From: Acholeplasmatales bacterium
Lineage (GTDB): Bacteria; Bacillota_I; Bacilli_A; Acholeplasmatales; Anaeroplasmataceae
Direction: 5' to 3'
NCBI GenBank assembly: GCA_016288855.1
Contig: JAEELJ010000051.1
Span: forward strand, 1 to 64,000
Length of the DNA: 64,000 nt
In this document: positions 43,244-52,210 of the stretch, piece after piece
Numbering within the stretch: the first letter of the stretch is position 1
Layout: the number at the start of each line of letters is the position of its first letter
Program-made: the position numbers and the translations under genes
Notes under the pieces: model-generated
The model's input: the letters and a program-made list of their open reading frames with translations, nothing else
The model's database searches: none
What the model was told of the DNA's origin: nothing

Positions 43244-44146
43244 TTAATCTTCTTGTATTAGTCTTTTTGGAATATCAATATAAAGCTTTTCGATTTCGAA
43301 ATGACTTCTTTCTTCCTTAGTAAATACAGATACAACAATTGAATTACAATCTACTAAAACCCAAGATGTATTTAATCCTTCAATTCTTCTAATTTGTAAT
43401 CCATCATTTTCTAAATCTTCTAAATAACCTATAAATGATGAAGCCTGACGTTCGCTTGATACTGATGCTACAACCATAGTATCGTAGAAAGGAGACTTTT
43501 CCTTCATATCATAAACTATAATATCTTCACATCTGACCTTTTTTAGTGCGTCTACTACCTTATCAATCATTTCTTCTTCTACCTTTTCCTTGTAATAATT
43601 GAATACCATAACCTGCTTAGGATGTGGTTCTTCATGATTTTTTAAAACTATATCTATAGTATACATAAGAGATTTATAAATTGCTAGATTAATTTTTCCA
43701 TCAAGGATTAATTTTCTACATTCTATACAGCTATCATAGGTTCTATTCTTTTCTGTATAATCAGAAATCATTATAATCTCTTCTAAATCTGACATATTTG
43801 GTCTACCAAAAACATGATATCTTATCGCATTATAAATATCAATATCATCACCAATAAGCTTCTTATACCAATATGCAGATAAATAAGCATGATATAGGAA
43901 TGGATATTTCTCACATTCCTTTTGATCCTCTTCTGATAAATATTTTTTTGCATCATTAATATCATCATATTTTGAATAATCATGCATTAGGGCAGCTGTT
44001 TTAGCCTTAGTTACATCAACACCCTTAATCTTGGCAAGATATTCTGCCATTTCACAAACCCCAAGAATATGCTCATATCTTTTTTTATGAGTATTTTTGA
44101 GTTTATTAGTAATTATTTCATATGCCTTATCACTAGATGATTGCAT
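43244..44146 (-). CDS. yqeK-rsfS: Fused YqeK (HD-domain Ap4A hydrolase) and RsfS (ribosomal silencing factor)
   Basis: A 300-aa two-domain protein. Residues 1 to about 185 are a YqeK HD hydrolase (His26 in YEHILGVC, His55-Asp56 in ALMHDYSKY, plus YHAYLSAYW), the family that splits diadenosine tetraphosphate to ADP. Residues about 193-300 are RsfS (DIIVYDM, SPFYDTMVVASVSSERQ), which binds ribosomal protein L14 and blocks subunit joining when nutrients are low. In Bacillus these are neighbouring genes yqeK and rsfS; here no stop separates them. It overlaps yqeH by 14 nt. The fusion joins an alarmone-removing enzyme to a translation brake. Confidence 0.9.
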   Translation of the reverse strand: MQSSSDKAYEIITNKLKNTHKKRYEHILGVCEMAEYLAKIKGVDVTKAKTAALMHDYSKYDDINDAKKYLSEEDQKECEKYPFLYHAYLSAYWYKKLIGDDIDIYNAIRYHVFGRPNMSDLEEIIMISDYTEKNRTYDSCIECRKLILDGKINLAIYKSLMYTIDIVLKNHEEPHPKQVMVFNYYKEKVEEEMIDKVVDALKKVRCEDIIVYDMKEKSPFYDTMVVASVSSERQASSFIGYLEDLENDGLQIRRIEGLNTSWVLVDCNSIVVSVFTKEERSHFEIEKLYIDIPKRLIQED

Positions 44147-45227
44147 TAGTAATTAAAACCTCTGTTCCTTCAATATATCTAACCTTAACCTTACATTTTC
44201 CAAGGATTGTAATAAAGCCAAAGCCACTGAACCAAATAGATTTCTTTTTAACACCATCAAATATAATTTCTTTTTCAACATAATTAATATTCTTAACCTC
44301 ATCCTTAGTTGGTGGAGTTAAAATATCTCCTATTCTAGAATCAAATAAATCTTTAACTCTACTTCTATTTGTCTTATGTATGTTAATATCATTTGATGCA
44401 TAAATAATAGCTTTTGCGTCCCCTTTATCTAAAACCTCAAATGATGCAAGTCCACCAATAAATATTGCAAGATTATCATCTAGTGGATATGTTTTAGGCT
44501 TAAGCTCTGTTTTAGGCATTATTTTACTATAAGATACAGGTAATAATTTACCTAAAACATCATAATCATTAATTAAGCCTGGAGTATCTACTAGTTTAGA
44601 ATTATCACTAAAGAATGGAATATTAATTTCATTAAGAGTAGTACCTGGAATAACAGATGTTGAAATAGTATCTGTTTTAATTGAATATGCATCCTTTATG
44701 ATTGCATTAATAAGTGATGATTTACCAACATTTGCACTACCTACAAAATATACATCCTTATCATCAAATCTAAACATATCAATAAGTGATAATAAATCTT
44801 TAATAAAAAGTCCACTCTTACTTGATACGACTATAGATGCTAAAACCTTAAATGATTTTGCCATACATTGATAATTTAACCAATCAACAATTTTAGATGG
44901 TACAGTTGAATGAGGGAAAATATCAAACTTATTTGCAACAAGAATAACATTTTTACCTCTTAAACGCTCAATCATGTCATCTCTAAATGTATTTTTAAAT
45001 TGGAATATATCTACTACATAAACAATTAATCCATCTTTTTTTAATACATTATCAATTACTCTAGCATAATCCTCATTTGTTGCGATAATTTTAGGTAAGA
45101 CATTATAATGTATCATTTTATAGCATCTCATACAATATTTTGTTTTATCATTAATTTTAGGTACAAATCCAGCCTTAGTTTCATCCTTATCCTGGATTAT
45201 TGCACCACAGCCGTTACATTTAATCAT
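44133..45227 (-). CDS. yqeH: Ribosome-biogenesis GTPase YqeH
   Basis: Circularly permuted GTPase needed for 30S assembly. The 364-aa protein has an N-terminal treble-clef zinc site (Cys4, Cys7, Cys32, Cys35), then G4 NKFD at 99-102 ahead of G1 GSANVGKS at 163-170 and G3 DTPG at 214-217, the permuted order that defines the family, and a C-terminal RNA-binding-like domain. Its ATG overlaps the yqeG stop. Confidence 0.95.
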   Translation of the reverse strand: MIKCNGCGAIIQDKDETKAGFVPKINDKTKYCMRCYKMIHYNVLPKIIATNEDYARVIDNVLKKDGLIVYVVDIFQFKNTFRDDMIERLRGKNVILVANKFDIFPHSTVPSKIVDWLNYQCMAKSFKVLASIVVSSKSGLFIKDLLSLIDMFRFDDKDVYFVGSANVGKSSLINAIIKDAYSIKTDTISTSVIPGTTLNEINIPFFSDNSKLVDTPGLINDYDVLGKLLPVSYSKIMPKTELKPKTYPLDDNLAIFIGGLASFEVLDKGDAKAIIYASNDINIHKTNRSRVKDLFDSRIGDILTPPTKDEVKNINYVEKEIIFDGVKKKSIWFSGFGFITILGKCKVKVRYIEGTEVLITNAII

Positions 45228-45784
45228 TATGCTTCATCAAACTCCTTAAGCTTTTCGTTATAAATATCTTTATATTTTTTTCTTTTTTTAATTCTATTTA
45301 AGAAAAATTGTTCTATTCTTCTATTATTCTTAGTAACATTAATTTCAGTTGACTTATCTACTGGTCTAATAAGACATGTTTTAATTTTGCATCTATTACC
45401 ACCTAATATATCAGTCATCATCTGATCACCCATGATCATTATTTCATCCTTATTGTATTTCTTTTTTGCTACCTTATTAATAGCTTTTTTAATACCTCTT
45501 TTTAAAGGCTTAGTTGAAAATTTAACACATGGTATATCAAATGCTTTGGCGAAATTAGTAACTCTTTCCTTTCTAGAATTAGAAACTAAAATAAATTCAA
45601 AGCCAATTCTTTCTACTTCTTTTTTAAATTCAAATAATTTTTCATTGGGCATTGTTTCCTTATAAGAAATCAATGTGTTATCTAAATCAGTTAAAATTAG
45701 CCTAATCCCGCTATCATATAGTTCTTGAAGTGGGATATCGTATATTGATTTATAGTAATATGTTGGTATAAGCTTTTTTAACAT
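45227..45784 (-). CDS. yqeG: YqeG-family HAD phosphatase (IIIA)
   Basis: HAD-superfamily phosphatase of 185 aa with the nucleophile motif DLDNT at residues 33-37, the SNSRK motif II and the MIMGDQMMTDILGGN metal site. YqeG proteins cluster with yqeH throughout Bacillota; a phosphatidylglycerophosphatase role has been shown for related proteins elsewhere, but the substrate here is not established. The C-terminus is very basic. First gene of yqeG-yqeH-yqeK/rsfS; aroE, yhbY and nadD, found between yqeH and yqeK in Bacillus, are missing. Confidence 0.9.
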   Translation of the reverse strand: MLKKLIPTYYYKSIYDIPLQELYDSGIRLILTDLDNTLISYKETMPNEKLFEFKKEVERIGFEFILVSNSRKERVTNFAKAFDIPCVKFSTKPLKRGIKKAINKVAKKKYNKDEIMIMGDQMMTDILGGNRCKIKTCLIRPVDKSTEINVTKNNRRIEQFFLNRIKKRKKYKDIYNEKLKEFDEA

Positions 45785-45843
45785 GGTTACTCCTAAAATA
45801 ATAAAATAATTCTATATGATTATAACATAAATTTTAAATAAAT

Positions 45844-45870
45844 AAAAATGGGTAAACACGTTTACCCATT
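45844..45870 (-). terminator. Terminator of the 168-aa membrane protein gene
   Basis: AATGGGTAAA/TTTACCCATT hairpin (45847-45856 with 45861-45870), 4-nt loop, T-run on the minus strand. Confidence 0.85.
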
Positions 45871-45877
45871 AATTTAA

Positions 45878-46384
45878 TTACTTCATATATTCTACTGGTG
45901 TAGTTTTAATTGATTTTCTATATAAAATTTCATCTACTGCAGTTAATCCTAAGTTGATTACTAATGCAAGAATTGATACATATGGACCTGAAGCTAAATA
46001 ATATTCATTTAAATAACTCTTTGATGCAAGAGTTGTTGTATTTAGCATTAATCCTGTTGCACCTAAAACAAAGAAAATGATTGATGCAAATAATACGATA
46101 CCAATTAAGATATTAATATAGAAACGATAATTATATTTTAAGAAAAATCTTAATACAGTTAATAATACAATTAAAATAAAGAAAATTATTATAAGAATTG
46201 CACCAACTGATACGTTGAACCAGTCATCAATTCCATAAAAAGCTTCAAATCCTGTATAAAAAGTTCCTTCTGATCCACTATAACCTGGTAATCTATAAAT
46301 ACAAGGTAAGAACATAAAGAAGAATGTACCAATGATTAATAATGATTGTAATACTGGCATAATTAGTTTTTTAACTATTTTCAT
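45878..46384 (-). CDS. Uncharacterised four-helix membrane protein
   Basis: A 168-aa protein with four membrane helices (about residues 8-29, 58-82, 88-110 and 134-152) and a roughly 30-residue loop after helix 1 containing YSGSEGTFYTGFEAFYGIDDW. I recognise no family. It is a single gene with its own terminator, lying downstream of the lipoprotein/M3 peptidase operon. Confidence 0.65.
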   Translation of the reverse strand: MKIVKKLIMPVLQSLLIIGTFFFMFLPCIYRLPGYSGSEGTFYTGFEAFYGIDDWFNVSVGAILIIIFFILIVLLTVLRFFLKYNYRFYINILIGIVLFASIIFFVLGATGLMLNTTTLASKSYLNEYYLASGPYVSILALVINLGLTAVDEILYRKSIKTTPVEYMK

Positions 46385-46459
46385 GGTAAACCTCCCAAAA
46401 AATAACGTACATTTAAATTATATAATTTTATTTCATAAAATCAACATTAAAATGCTTTT

Positions 46460-48100
46460 TTATGATAATAAATTAGCTAATCCTATAAATGCTTCTTCTG
46501 TAAATGGGTTAGATAAACCAGCATTAACCATACCATCTTTGAAATTATAGTTTTTTGTATCAAAATTATAAATAGTTTTATAAATATTTAAAGCATTAGA
46601 ATAATCATTTTTAGCTTCTTCATAAAGATTAATTGATGGAATTAATGATGTAGCATAAGAAATATAATAGAAACGAGATGAAATTATTGCTCTATGGTAA
46701 TATTCAACAGGGTCGTTACCACCTAAGGCGTCCTTTACCATTTGGTATCCTCCCATTTCATCGCATAATGAAATCATTACATCATTTAGCTCTGATGCAT
46801 CGTATGATGCATTATTATCATAAATTCTTTGCTCAAATTGATCCATAATTGTAGAAAGAACGATTGTTGTTAAAGCACTTCTAATTCTATATTTTCTTAT
46901 TGCTTCTTTTACGTTACTACTTAAACTATTATTGTTTTCTAAATAAGCTAAGAATAGCATTTCATTACTTTGTGATTGTGTTTCTGATACATCTAGTGAT
47001 GCAGTACCCTTTGAGTTCTTTAATTCTAACGTCATTGAATTCATATGACCAAATTCATGTACCTTAGTAAAGATATCTTGATAATTATATCCGAAGTAGC
47101 ATACTGCAACCTTTGAATCAAGAATATATGTAGTATAAGCTCCATCATATGAATTAGTTGTATCAGCATAGAATGAATATAAATTTTTGAACTTTGTATA
47201 ATTAGATTTAATTGTAGAATCTGTAAATGTATTCATATATGAATCAAATAAATCCATATTAGAAGATTTAGAATGAGAACTAAACATTGATTTAAATGTT
47301 GTCTTTTCATCTTCAGTTAAGCCAACTTGTAAATCAGATGCTTTATACTGATTATCATATAATTCAGGTAACATATAGTCTTTAACATAGGTAAAGAAAT
47401 TATCTGAATCTTCTTCTGTATAATCTCTATTAAATGAGCTATATTTAAATTCTAAGAATGAATTATAACCTGCTTCTTTTGCTAATTCCTTAGATTTATT
47501 AATTATATTAACATATATAGCTTCAGCCTCAGTACTAAAATTTTCATCTTTTGATGAAAGACTACGATAGCTATTATCAAGTTGAGATATTTCATCATTT
47601 AATTCATAATATCTATCGCTATATTGCTTACCAATTATATTTTCAATTTCTTCATCAGTTTTATTACCAAAAATATAAGATCTTAGTTCAGTTGTTTCTG
47701 CAGATACTTTCATAAATTCTTGATATTTTTGATAGATTTCTGTAAATTTTTCTTGTAAATTTTGATATTTAGCTGTAGTTCTTGACTTATCTAAGCAATA
47801 TGATACATATTCCTTATTTCTTGCAGATGCTAGTTCAGAAATATATGATACTGTTGAGTTTAAGTAATTTACTATAGTGTATTGATAAGCCGTTGACATA
47901 CCGTTTTTCTCAATAGTATCTGCAAGCTCAATTAATGAATTAATTTTATTTAACGCTGTTTGATGCTTTGCATCAGTTATAGAATAATTTAATATTGATG
48001 TTGATGTAGTTGAATTTAACCATTTACTTAAATTACAGCTTGATAAAGCCAGTGTTGCTCCAGCAATTGCTGCAATAAGTGCTATTCTTCTTTTAATCAT
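46460..48100 (-). CDS. M3-family zinc peptidase lipoprotein (oligoendopeptidase F-like)
   Basis: Extracellular, membrane-anchored metallopeptidase of 546 aa. A signal peptide ends in the lipobox LSSC with Cys22. The catalytic zinc motif HEFGH is at residues 348-352 and the third-ligand region SETQSQSNE at about 372-380. Oligoendopeptidase F is normally cytoplasmic; export as a lipoprotein implies peptide trimming outside the cell, perhaps for nutrition. It starts 9 nt after the preceding lipoprotein gene and forms an operon with it. Confidence 0.88.
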   Translation of the reverse strand: MIKRRIALIAAIAGATLALSSCNLSKWLNSTTSTSILNYSITDAKHQTALNKINSLIELADTIEKNGMSTAYQYTIVNYLNSTVSYISELASARNKEYVSYCLDKSRTTAKYQNLQEKFTEIYQKYQEFMKVSAETTELRSYIFGNKTDEEIENIIGKQYSDRYYELNDEISQLDNSYRSLSSKDENFSTEAEAIYVNIINKSKELAKEAGYNSFLEFKYSSFNRDYTEEDSDNFFTYVKDYMLPELYDNQYKASDLQVGLTEDEKTTFKSMFSSHSKSSNMDLFDSYMNTFTDSTIKSNYTKFKNLYSFYADTTNSYDGAYTTYILDSKVAVCYFGYNYQDIFTKVHEFGHMNSMTLELKNSKGTASLDVSETQSQSNEMLFLAYLENNNSLSSNVKEAIRKYRIRSALTTIVLSTIMDQFEQRIYDNNASYDASELNDVMISLCDEMGGYQMVKDALGGNDPVEYYHRAIISSRFYYISYATSLIPSINLYEEAKNDYSNALNIYKTIYNFDTKNYNFKDGMVNAGLSNPFTEEAFIGLANLLS

Positions 48101-48109
48101 ATTTACTCC

Positions 48110-49219
48110 TTATTGGCTAATTAATCTATAGCCATTTGTATCTAATTCATTTAAGTTCAAAGTTTCATAGTTAATATTTAATTCAAAATTTGAATTATCA
48201 AATGTAAGTGGAATATTAAATGTGTCAGTTATAAAGCTATTACTATTAAATCCTAAAACCTTAATTTTATTAGGTCTCATTTTAGATGCCTGTATTGTTA
48301 ATTCTAAAAGGCCATTTGTAGTTGTTTTATTACCTGTAAATTCATTTATATCAACTAAGAAAGTAATTTCATCATTTGATGCATTTTTAATTGAAATATT
48401 ATACTTATTTATCAATTCTTTATCTAAATATAGTGAAGGTGTTATGTAATCATTAATATCAGTATTCATAATGTCATATATGAAATTATTAAATAATAAT
48501 ATACTATTATCACCTATCATTGATAAAACATTCTCTTTAGTTGAAGCTATTTTTAAATTTTTAGTAAAATTAAAATATTTAGCTATATTATCATATTCAT
48601 CAGGTAATACTAATGTTATTAACGCAGTAGGAATAATATTTTTTTCTCCAGTATGTAGGTAAACTAAATCAGAATCATTTAAGGTTTGGGCATCTAAATC
48701 AAATCTGAATGGCTTACCATTAAGTAATTCAACTTCTTCTCTAATACTTTGGTCTGATGTTAAATCTTCTGCTCCTAAGTTTAAATCGGATTTTAGATTT
48801 AATAAAAAGTCAAAATTATCAATTATAGCCTCTTTTGCCTCAGTTACATCATTTTGATTAATTTCATCTTCTAAAGATGGAATATTATATTTTTTATATT
48901 CAAATTCTTTTGATTCCATACCAAAATCCATATCAATTGAACCATCAAATGATATTTTAATGAAATCATCTTGCGTATATGTGAATTTTCCTTCATATGC
49001 TAAATCAAACTCAATACTATGTGAAGTTTCAATATCAATTTTAGATAAAGATTCTAAAACCTTATATACCTCATCAGTATCTGTTGTTGCATTTACTTTA
49101 TATTCGTTTCCTAAATTATCCTTTAAAATTACATCATTATTCTTATTACATGAAGTAAGAAAAAAAGGCATAATGCTTAATATCGAAAACATACCCAAAT
49201 TCATTATTTTTTTGTTCAT
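48110..49219 (-). CDS. Uncharacterised lipoprotein, divergent member of a local family
   Basis: A 369-aa lipoprotein with lipobox LTSC and Cys24. It is related in layout to the two lipoproteins upstream: a short DNLGNEYKV-type strand after the Cys, a DTDEVYKVLESLS helix and an AKEAIIDNFDFLLNL segment, but it has diverged more. No enzymatic motif is seen; repeated beta strands suggest a lipid- or ligand-binding fold like LolA/LppX-type proteins (inference only). I start at 49219 (AGGAAG 10 nt upstream), not the GTG 9 nt earlier. Co-transcribed with the M3 peptidase. Confidence 0.7.
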   Translation of the reverse strand: MNKKIMNLGMFSILSIMPFFLTSCNKNNDVILKDNLGNEYKVNATTDTDEVYKVLESLSKIDIETSHSIEFDLAYEGKFTYTQDDFIKISFDGSIDMDFGMESKEFEYKKYNIPSLEDEINQNDVTEAKEAIIDNFDFLLNLKSDLNLGAEDLTSDQSIREEVELLNGKPFRFDLDAQTLNDSDLVYLHTGEKNIIPTALITLVLPDEYDNIAKYFNFTKNLKIASTKENVLSMIGDNSILLFNNFIYDIMNTDINDYITPSLYLDKELINKYNISIKNASNDEITFLVDINEFTGNKTTTNGLLELTIQASKMRPNKIKVLGFNSNSFITDTFNIPLTFDNSNFELNINYETLNLNELDTNGYRLISQ

Positions 49220-49243
49220 ACGGTTCACTTCCTACACATATTA

Positions 49244-49271
49244 ATTATAATTAATAAAAATTAAAAATCAA
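49244..49271 (-). promoter_or_regulatory. Promoter of the lipoprotein-M3 peptidase operon
   Basis: Minus strand TTGATT (49266-49271), 16-bp AT-only spacer, TATAAT (49244-49249); nearly the same design as the promoter at 50728-50755. Confidence 0.6.
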
Positions 49272-49306
49272 TCAATTTTGATATCCGAATGATTAATAAT
49301 ATAAAG

Positions 49307-49334
49307 AAAAAGGATTGCAATCTTGCAATCCTTT
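49307..49334 (-). terminator. Terminator of the 444-aa lipoprotein gene
   Basis: AAAGGATTGCA/TGCAATCCTTT hairpin (49309-49319 with 49324-49334) with T-run on the minus strand. Confidence 0.88.
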
Positions 49335-49354
49335 ATATCATAATCAATATTAAA

Positions 49355-50689
49355 TTACTTTAATTCATTTTCGAATAAAGCAACGTAAGTCTTACCAGCT
49401 GTCTTAGTCTTAGTAAACTTAACATCATCATTATACTTGAAATCTAATGATAAGTTGATAGAACCAGACTTAACGATTTCAGCTGATTCAGAAGTTGAAG
49501 CTCCTAAATAAGCATTAACAATTCCCTTAATATTTTCTGTACCAATAGTGATATTCTTTGGTAAACCAGTTGCTGCACCAATCTTTAATGAAGCTGAAGC
49601 ATAAACTGTATCTTCATCAAAAATACCAGTAGTTGTAGTTGCTCCATTATACATAGCAGTAGTTATAGCTATTTGATCACCATGTGGAACAATTTGCTTA
49701 GAATTAATAATTGACATTGCAGTATTTAATAAAGAACCCTTTGCATCAAGTGAGAATGTAACATCTCCATTCTTAACGTCAGAAACCTTAACACCTAACA
49801 TTTGAACACCAGCAACTAATGCTTTGAATTCATCAGATTCATAAACATTTACAGTAGTTGTTTCAGTAGTTGGAGCAATAACAGATGTATCAACACCTAA
49901 CATAGCTAATACTGCGTTAAGATCATTTGTTTGATATGCAGCTAAAAGTGAATTGATTTGTAAAGCATCTTCATCCTTAATGTTTGCTTCACCTAGATTG
50001 TAGTACATATCCACCTTGTACTTGCCATCTTGAGCTTCAGCACCAGGAATTAATTCCTTACCTGACATCATAGTAACAAAATCATAAATGCCTTGTGTAC
50101 ATTCTAAGTTAGCTTCTGTATACATAGTTAAGTTATCTTCTGTAAATGCAGCAGCACTAGCTGTAAGCTTTTGGTTCTTGAATGCAGCTTCATATTGAGT
50201 TGCAGCTTCACCCATTTGTGACTTCATTTCATCACTAAATGTAGCATTTAAAGTTACTTCAGCATTTGCCTTAGCTTCTAAATCAACATTAGATGAAATT
50301 GCATTCTTAGCAGCTGTAATTTGAGCTTCAGTTGGTTCTTCAACAGCACTATAATCAGTGTAGTTGTTCTTACCAATTGTACCATAAACTGATGCAGTTG
50401 CATTTGCACTTAAATCAAAAGATGCACCCATGTAATCAGCCTTAACACTTGCATCTAATGAAGCATCAACACCTACTGAATAATAAGTTTCCTTATTTGA
50501 TGCAGCAGAGCTTGCAACAGCTAATAAAGCCTTTGATACTTCAGTAGCATCATCAGTTACAACAATCTTTACTTCTTTTCCGTCAGCGCCTGTAACAACT
50601 GCTTCGTTATTACCGCCACATGAAGCTAATGTTAATGCAGAAACTGCAACACCAGCAATTGCACCCATACTTAAAAATAATTTTTTCAT
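49355..50689 (-). CDS. Uncharacterised lipoprotein (local family member)
   Basis: A 444-aa lipoprotein, lipobox LASC with Cys24, rich in Ala, Thr and Ser and predicted to be largely beta. It shares with its upstream neighbour a DGKEVKI-like strand, ATEVSKALLAVASS, YYSVGVDAS, TIGKNNYTDY, AKNAISSNVDLEAKAN and the C-terminal YNDDVKF. No catalytic motif is visible. Its codon choice looks more uniform (fewer rare codons, more Ala) than its neighbours, consistent with high expression. It has its own promoter (50728-50755) and terminator. Function unknown; surface or ligand-binding role likely. Confidence 0.75.
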   Translation of the reverse strand: MKKLFLSMGAIAGVAVSALTLASCGGNNEAVVTGADGKEVKIVVTDDATEVSKALLAVASSAASNKETYYSVGVDASLDASVKADYMGASFDLSANATASVYGTIGKNNYTDYSAVEEPTEAQITAAKNAISSNVDLEAKANAEVTLNATFSDEMKSQMGEAATQYEAAFKNQKLTASAAAFTEDNLTMYTEANLECTQGIYDFVTMMSGKELIPGAEAQDGKYKVDMYYNLGEANIKDEDALQINSLLAAYQTNDLNAVLAMLGVDTSVIAPTTETTTVNVYESDEFKALVAGVQMLGVKVSDVKNGDVTFSLDAKGSLLNTAMSIINSKQIVPHGDQIAITTAMYNGATTTTGIFDEDTVYASASLKIGAATGLPKNITIGTENIKGIVNAYLGASTSESAEIVKSGSINLSLDFKYNDDVKFTKTKTAGKTYVALFENELK

Positions 50690-50727
50690 AATTTTAAACC
50701 CACTCCTTCATATTTTAAGTCAATTTT

Positions 50728-50755
50728 ATTATATTCTTAAAATTTTAAAAATCAA
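50728..50755 (-). promoter_or_regulatory. Promoter of the 444-aa lipoprotein gene
   Basis: Minus strand TTGATT (50750-50755), 16-bp spacer, TATAAT (50728-50733). Just upstream, GTGTGATT occurs twice in tandem (about 50764-50782, plus strand), a possible regulator site. Confidence 0.6.
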
Positions 50756-50821
50756 TACAAATCGTGTGATTTTGTGTGATTAATTCGCCACAATATGTTT
50801 TTTTTAGACTTTTTTGAACTA

Positions 50822-52087
50822 TTAATTACCTAATGATGATATTATAGAACCTATGATTGTTGATAAATCAGTTTCATTATAAGTCTTAGAAGAATCCTTA
50901 TTTAGATTAAATTTAACATCATCATTATATATATAAGATGTCTCTGCAGAAGTCTTATATTTTGAGATTTCTACTGAATCTAGAGTTGAAGTACATGATC
51001 CTAAATCAACTTTTGTACTTACTTTTTTAACAAAACCTGTTTCTACGCTATATGTTAAGCTAAAATTACCAATTTCTTGATCATCATCAATTCCTTCAAA
51101 ATCAATTACTTGACTTGAAGATGCATAATCATTACCAATTAAATTAATAAACATATTCTCTATTGCTTTAAATGAATTTCCTTTAACCTTTGCATCAAAT
51201 GTTATTTCATTATTAGCAGTATTTGTTATTTCAATTTCTAATTCCTTAACATATGCTTTAATCATTGTATATGCCTCAGAATCATAAAATTCTGCTGATG
51301 TAAGAATAGATGTATCAAAAGATACATTAGCATATTCAAAAATCATATCAAATAAGCTAGATGATTTAAAAGTATTTAATGCTGTTGATACTTCTGCTGC
51401 AGGAATACTATCAAAAATATCTTTAACAACTATATCCTGTTTAGTTTCATTTGTAGTAGATGTTACAACTGAACCACTCTTAGAATCAGCCTCAGCATAT
51501 AAATCTCCATTATCTAAAAATGCTTTTAAATTAATATCTACATCAATTTTTGTTTCTTGGTCAGTTAAAGAAATATTCGATACATTAATTCCCATTTCTC
51601 TATAATAATCTTTTAATTTTTCAGCATCAACAAGTGCCTTTGAGTTTGTCTTAGAATTAAGTTCTGCTTCAAAATCAATATTAGATTTTAAAGATTCTTT
51701 TGCATTAGCAATATCATCATCAGTTAAAGTATTATTTAAGATTTTATCTTTATAATCAACATAATTATTCTTACCGATAGTTAATTTAGCCACTCCAGAT
51801 ACTTCGCTTGAAGATTCAATTGTAGTATAATTATAATTCGTATTTGTTTCTGTTGCATTTTTTATATCTACACCAATTGAATAAATATTTTTAGCGTTAT
51901 TTGAATAACTATTTGCAACAGCAACTAAAGCCTTAGAAACAGCTTCTTCATCCTTAGTTTTTTCTACTACTAGATCATTACCATCAAGATCTTTTAATGT
52001 TGCCTTTGAATCACCACAAGATGATAATGATAGAGCTGTAGCTGTAACTCCCAATATTGCGCCTAAACTTAAAATAATTTTTTTCAT
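50822..52087 (-). CDS. Uncharacterised lipoprotein (local family member)
   Basis: A 421-aa lipoprotein, lipobox LSSC with Cys24. Clear paralogue of the next gene downstream: LDGNDLVV strand, EEAVSKALVAVANS, IYSIGVDI, TIGKNNYVDY, AKESLKSNIDFEAELN and C-terminal YNDDVKF. More Asn/Asp/Ser-rich and less Ala-rich than its relative. No catalytic motif; mostly beta with the same apparent fold. The stop is followed by a T-rich stretch but no good terminator hairpin, so some transcripts could run on into the neighbour. Confidence 0.72.
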   Translation of the reverse strand: MKKIILSLGAILGVTATALSLSSCGDSKATLKDLDGNDLVVEKTKDEEAVSKALVAVANSYSNNAKNIYSIGVDIKNATETNTNYNYTTIESSSEVSGVAKLTIGKNNYVDYKDKILNNTLTDDDIANAKESLKSNIDFEAELNSKTNSKALVDAEKLKDYYREMGINVSNISLTDQETKIDVDINLKAFLDNGDLYAEADSKSGSVVTSTTNETKQDIVVKDIFDSIPAAEVSTALNTFKSSSLFDMIFEYANVSFDTSILTSAEFYDSEAYTMIKAYVKELEIEITNTANNEITFDAKVKGNSFKAIENMFINLIGNDYASSSQVIDFEGIDDDQEIGNFSLTYSVETGFVKKVSTKVDLGSCTSTLDSVEISKYKTSAETSYIYNDDVKFNLNKDSSKTYNETDLSTIIGSIISSLGN

Positions 52088-52180
52088 AAGTTTCCTCCCT
52101 GTTTTGTATTAAATTACTAAAAAAATCCAAAATTCAATTCTTATTATAAATGAAATTTTTTAATAATCAATATATAAAAT

Positions 52181-52204
52181 AAAAAAGGAAGCTTTAGCTT
52201 CCTT
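52181..52204 (-). terminator. Terminator of the jetABC-sepF operon
   Basis: AAGGAAGC/GCTTCCTT hairpin (52185-52192 with 52197-52204), 4-nt loop, T-run on the minus strand right after the sepF stop. Confidence 0.88.
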
Positions 52205-52210
52205 TCCTTA

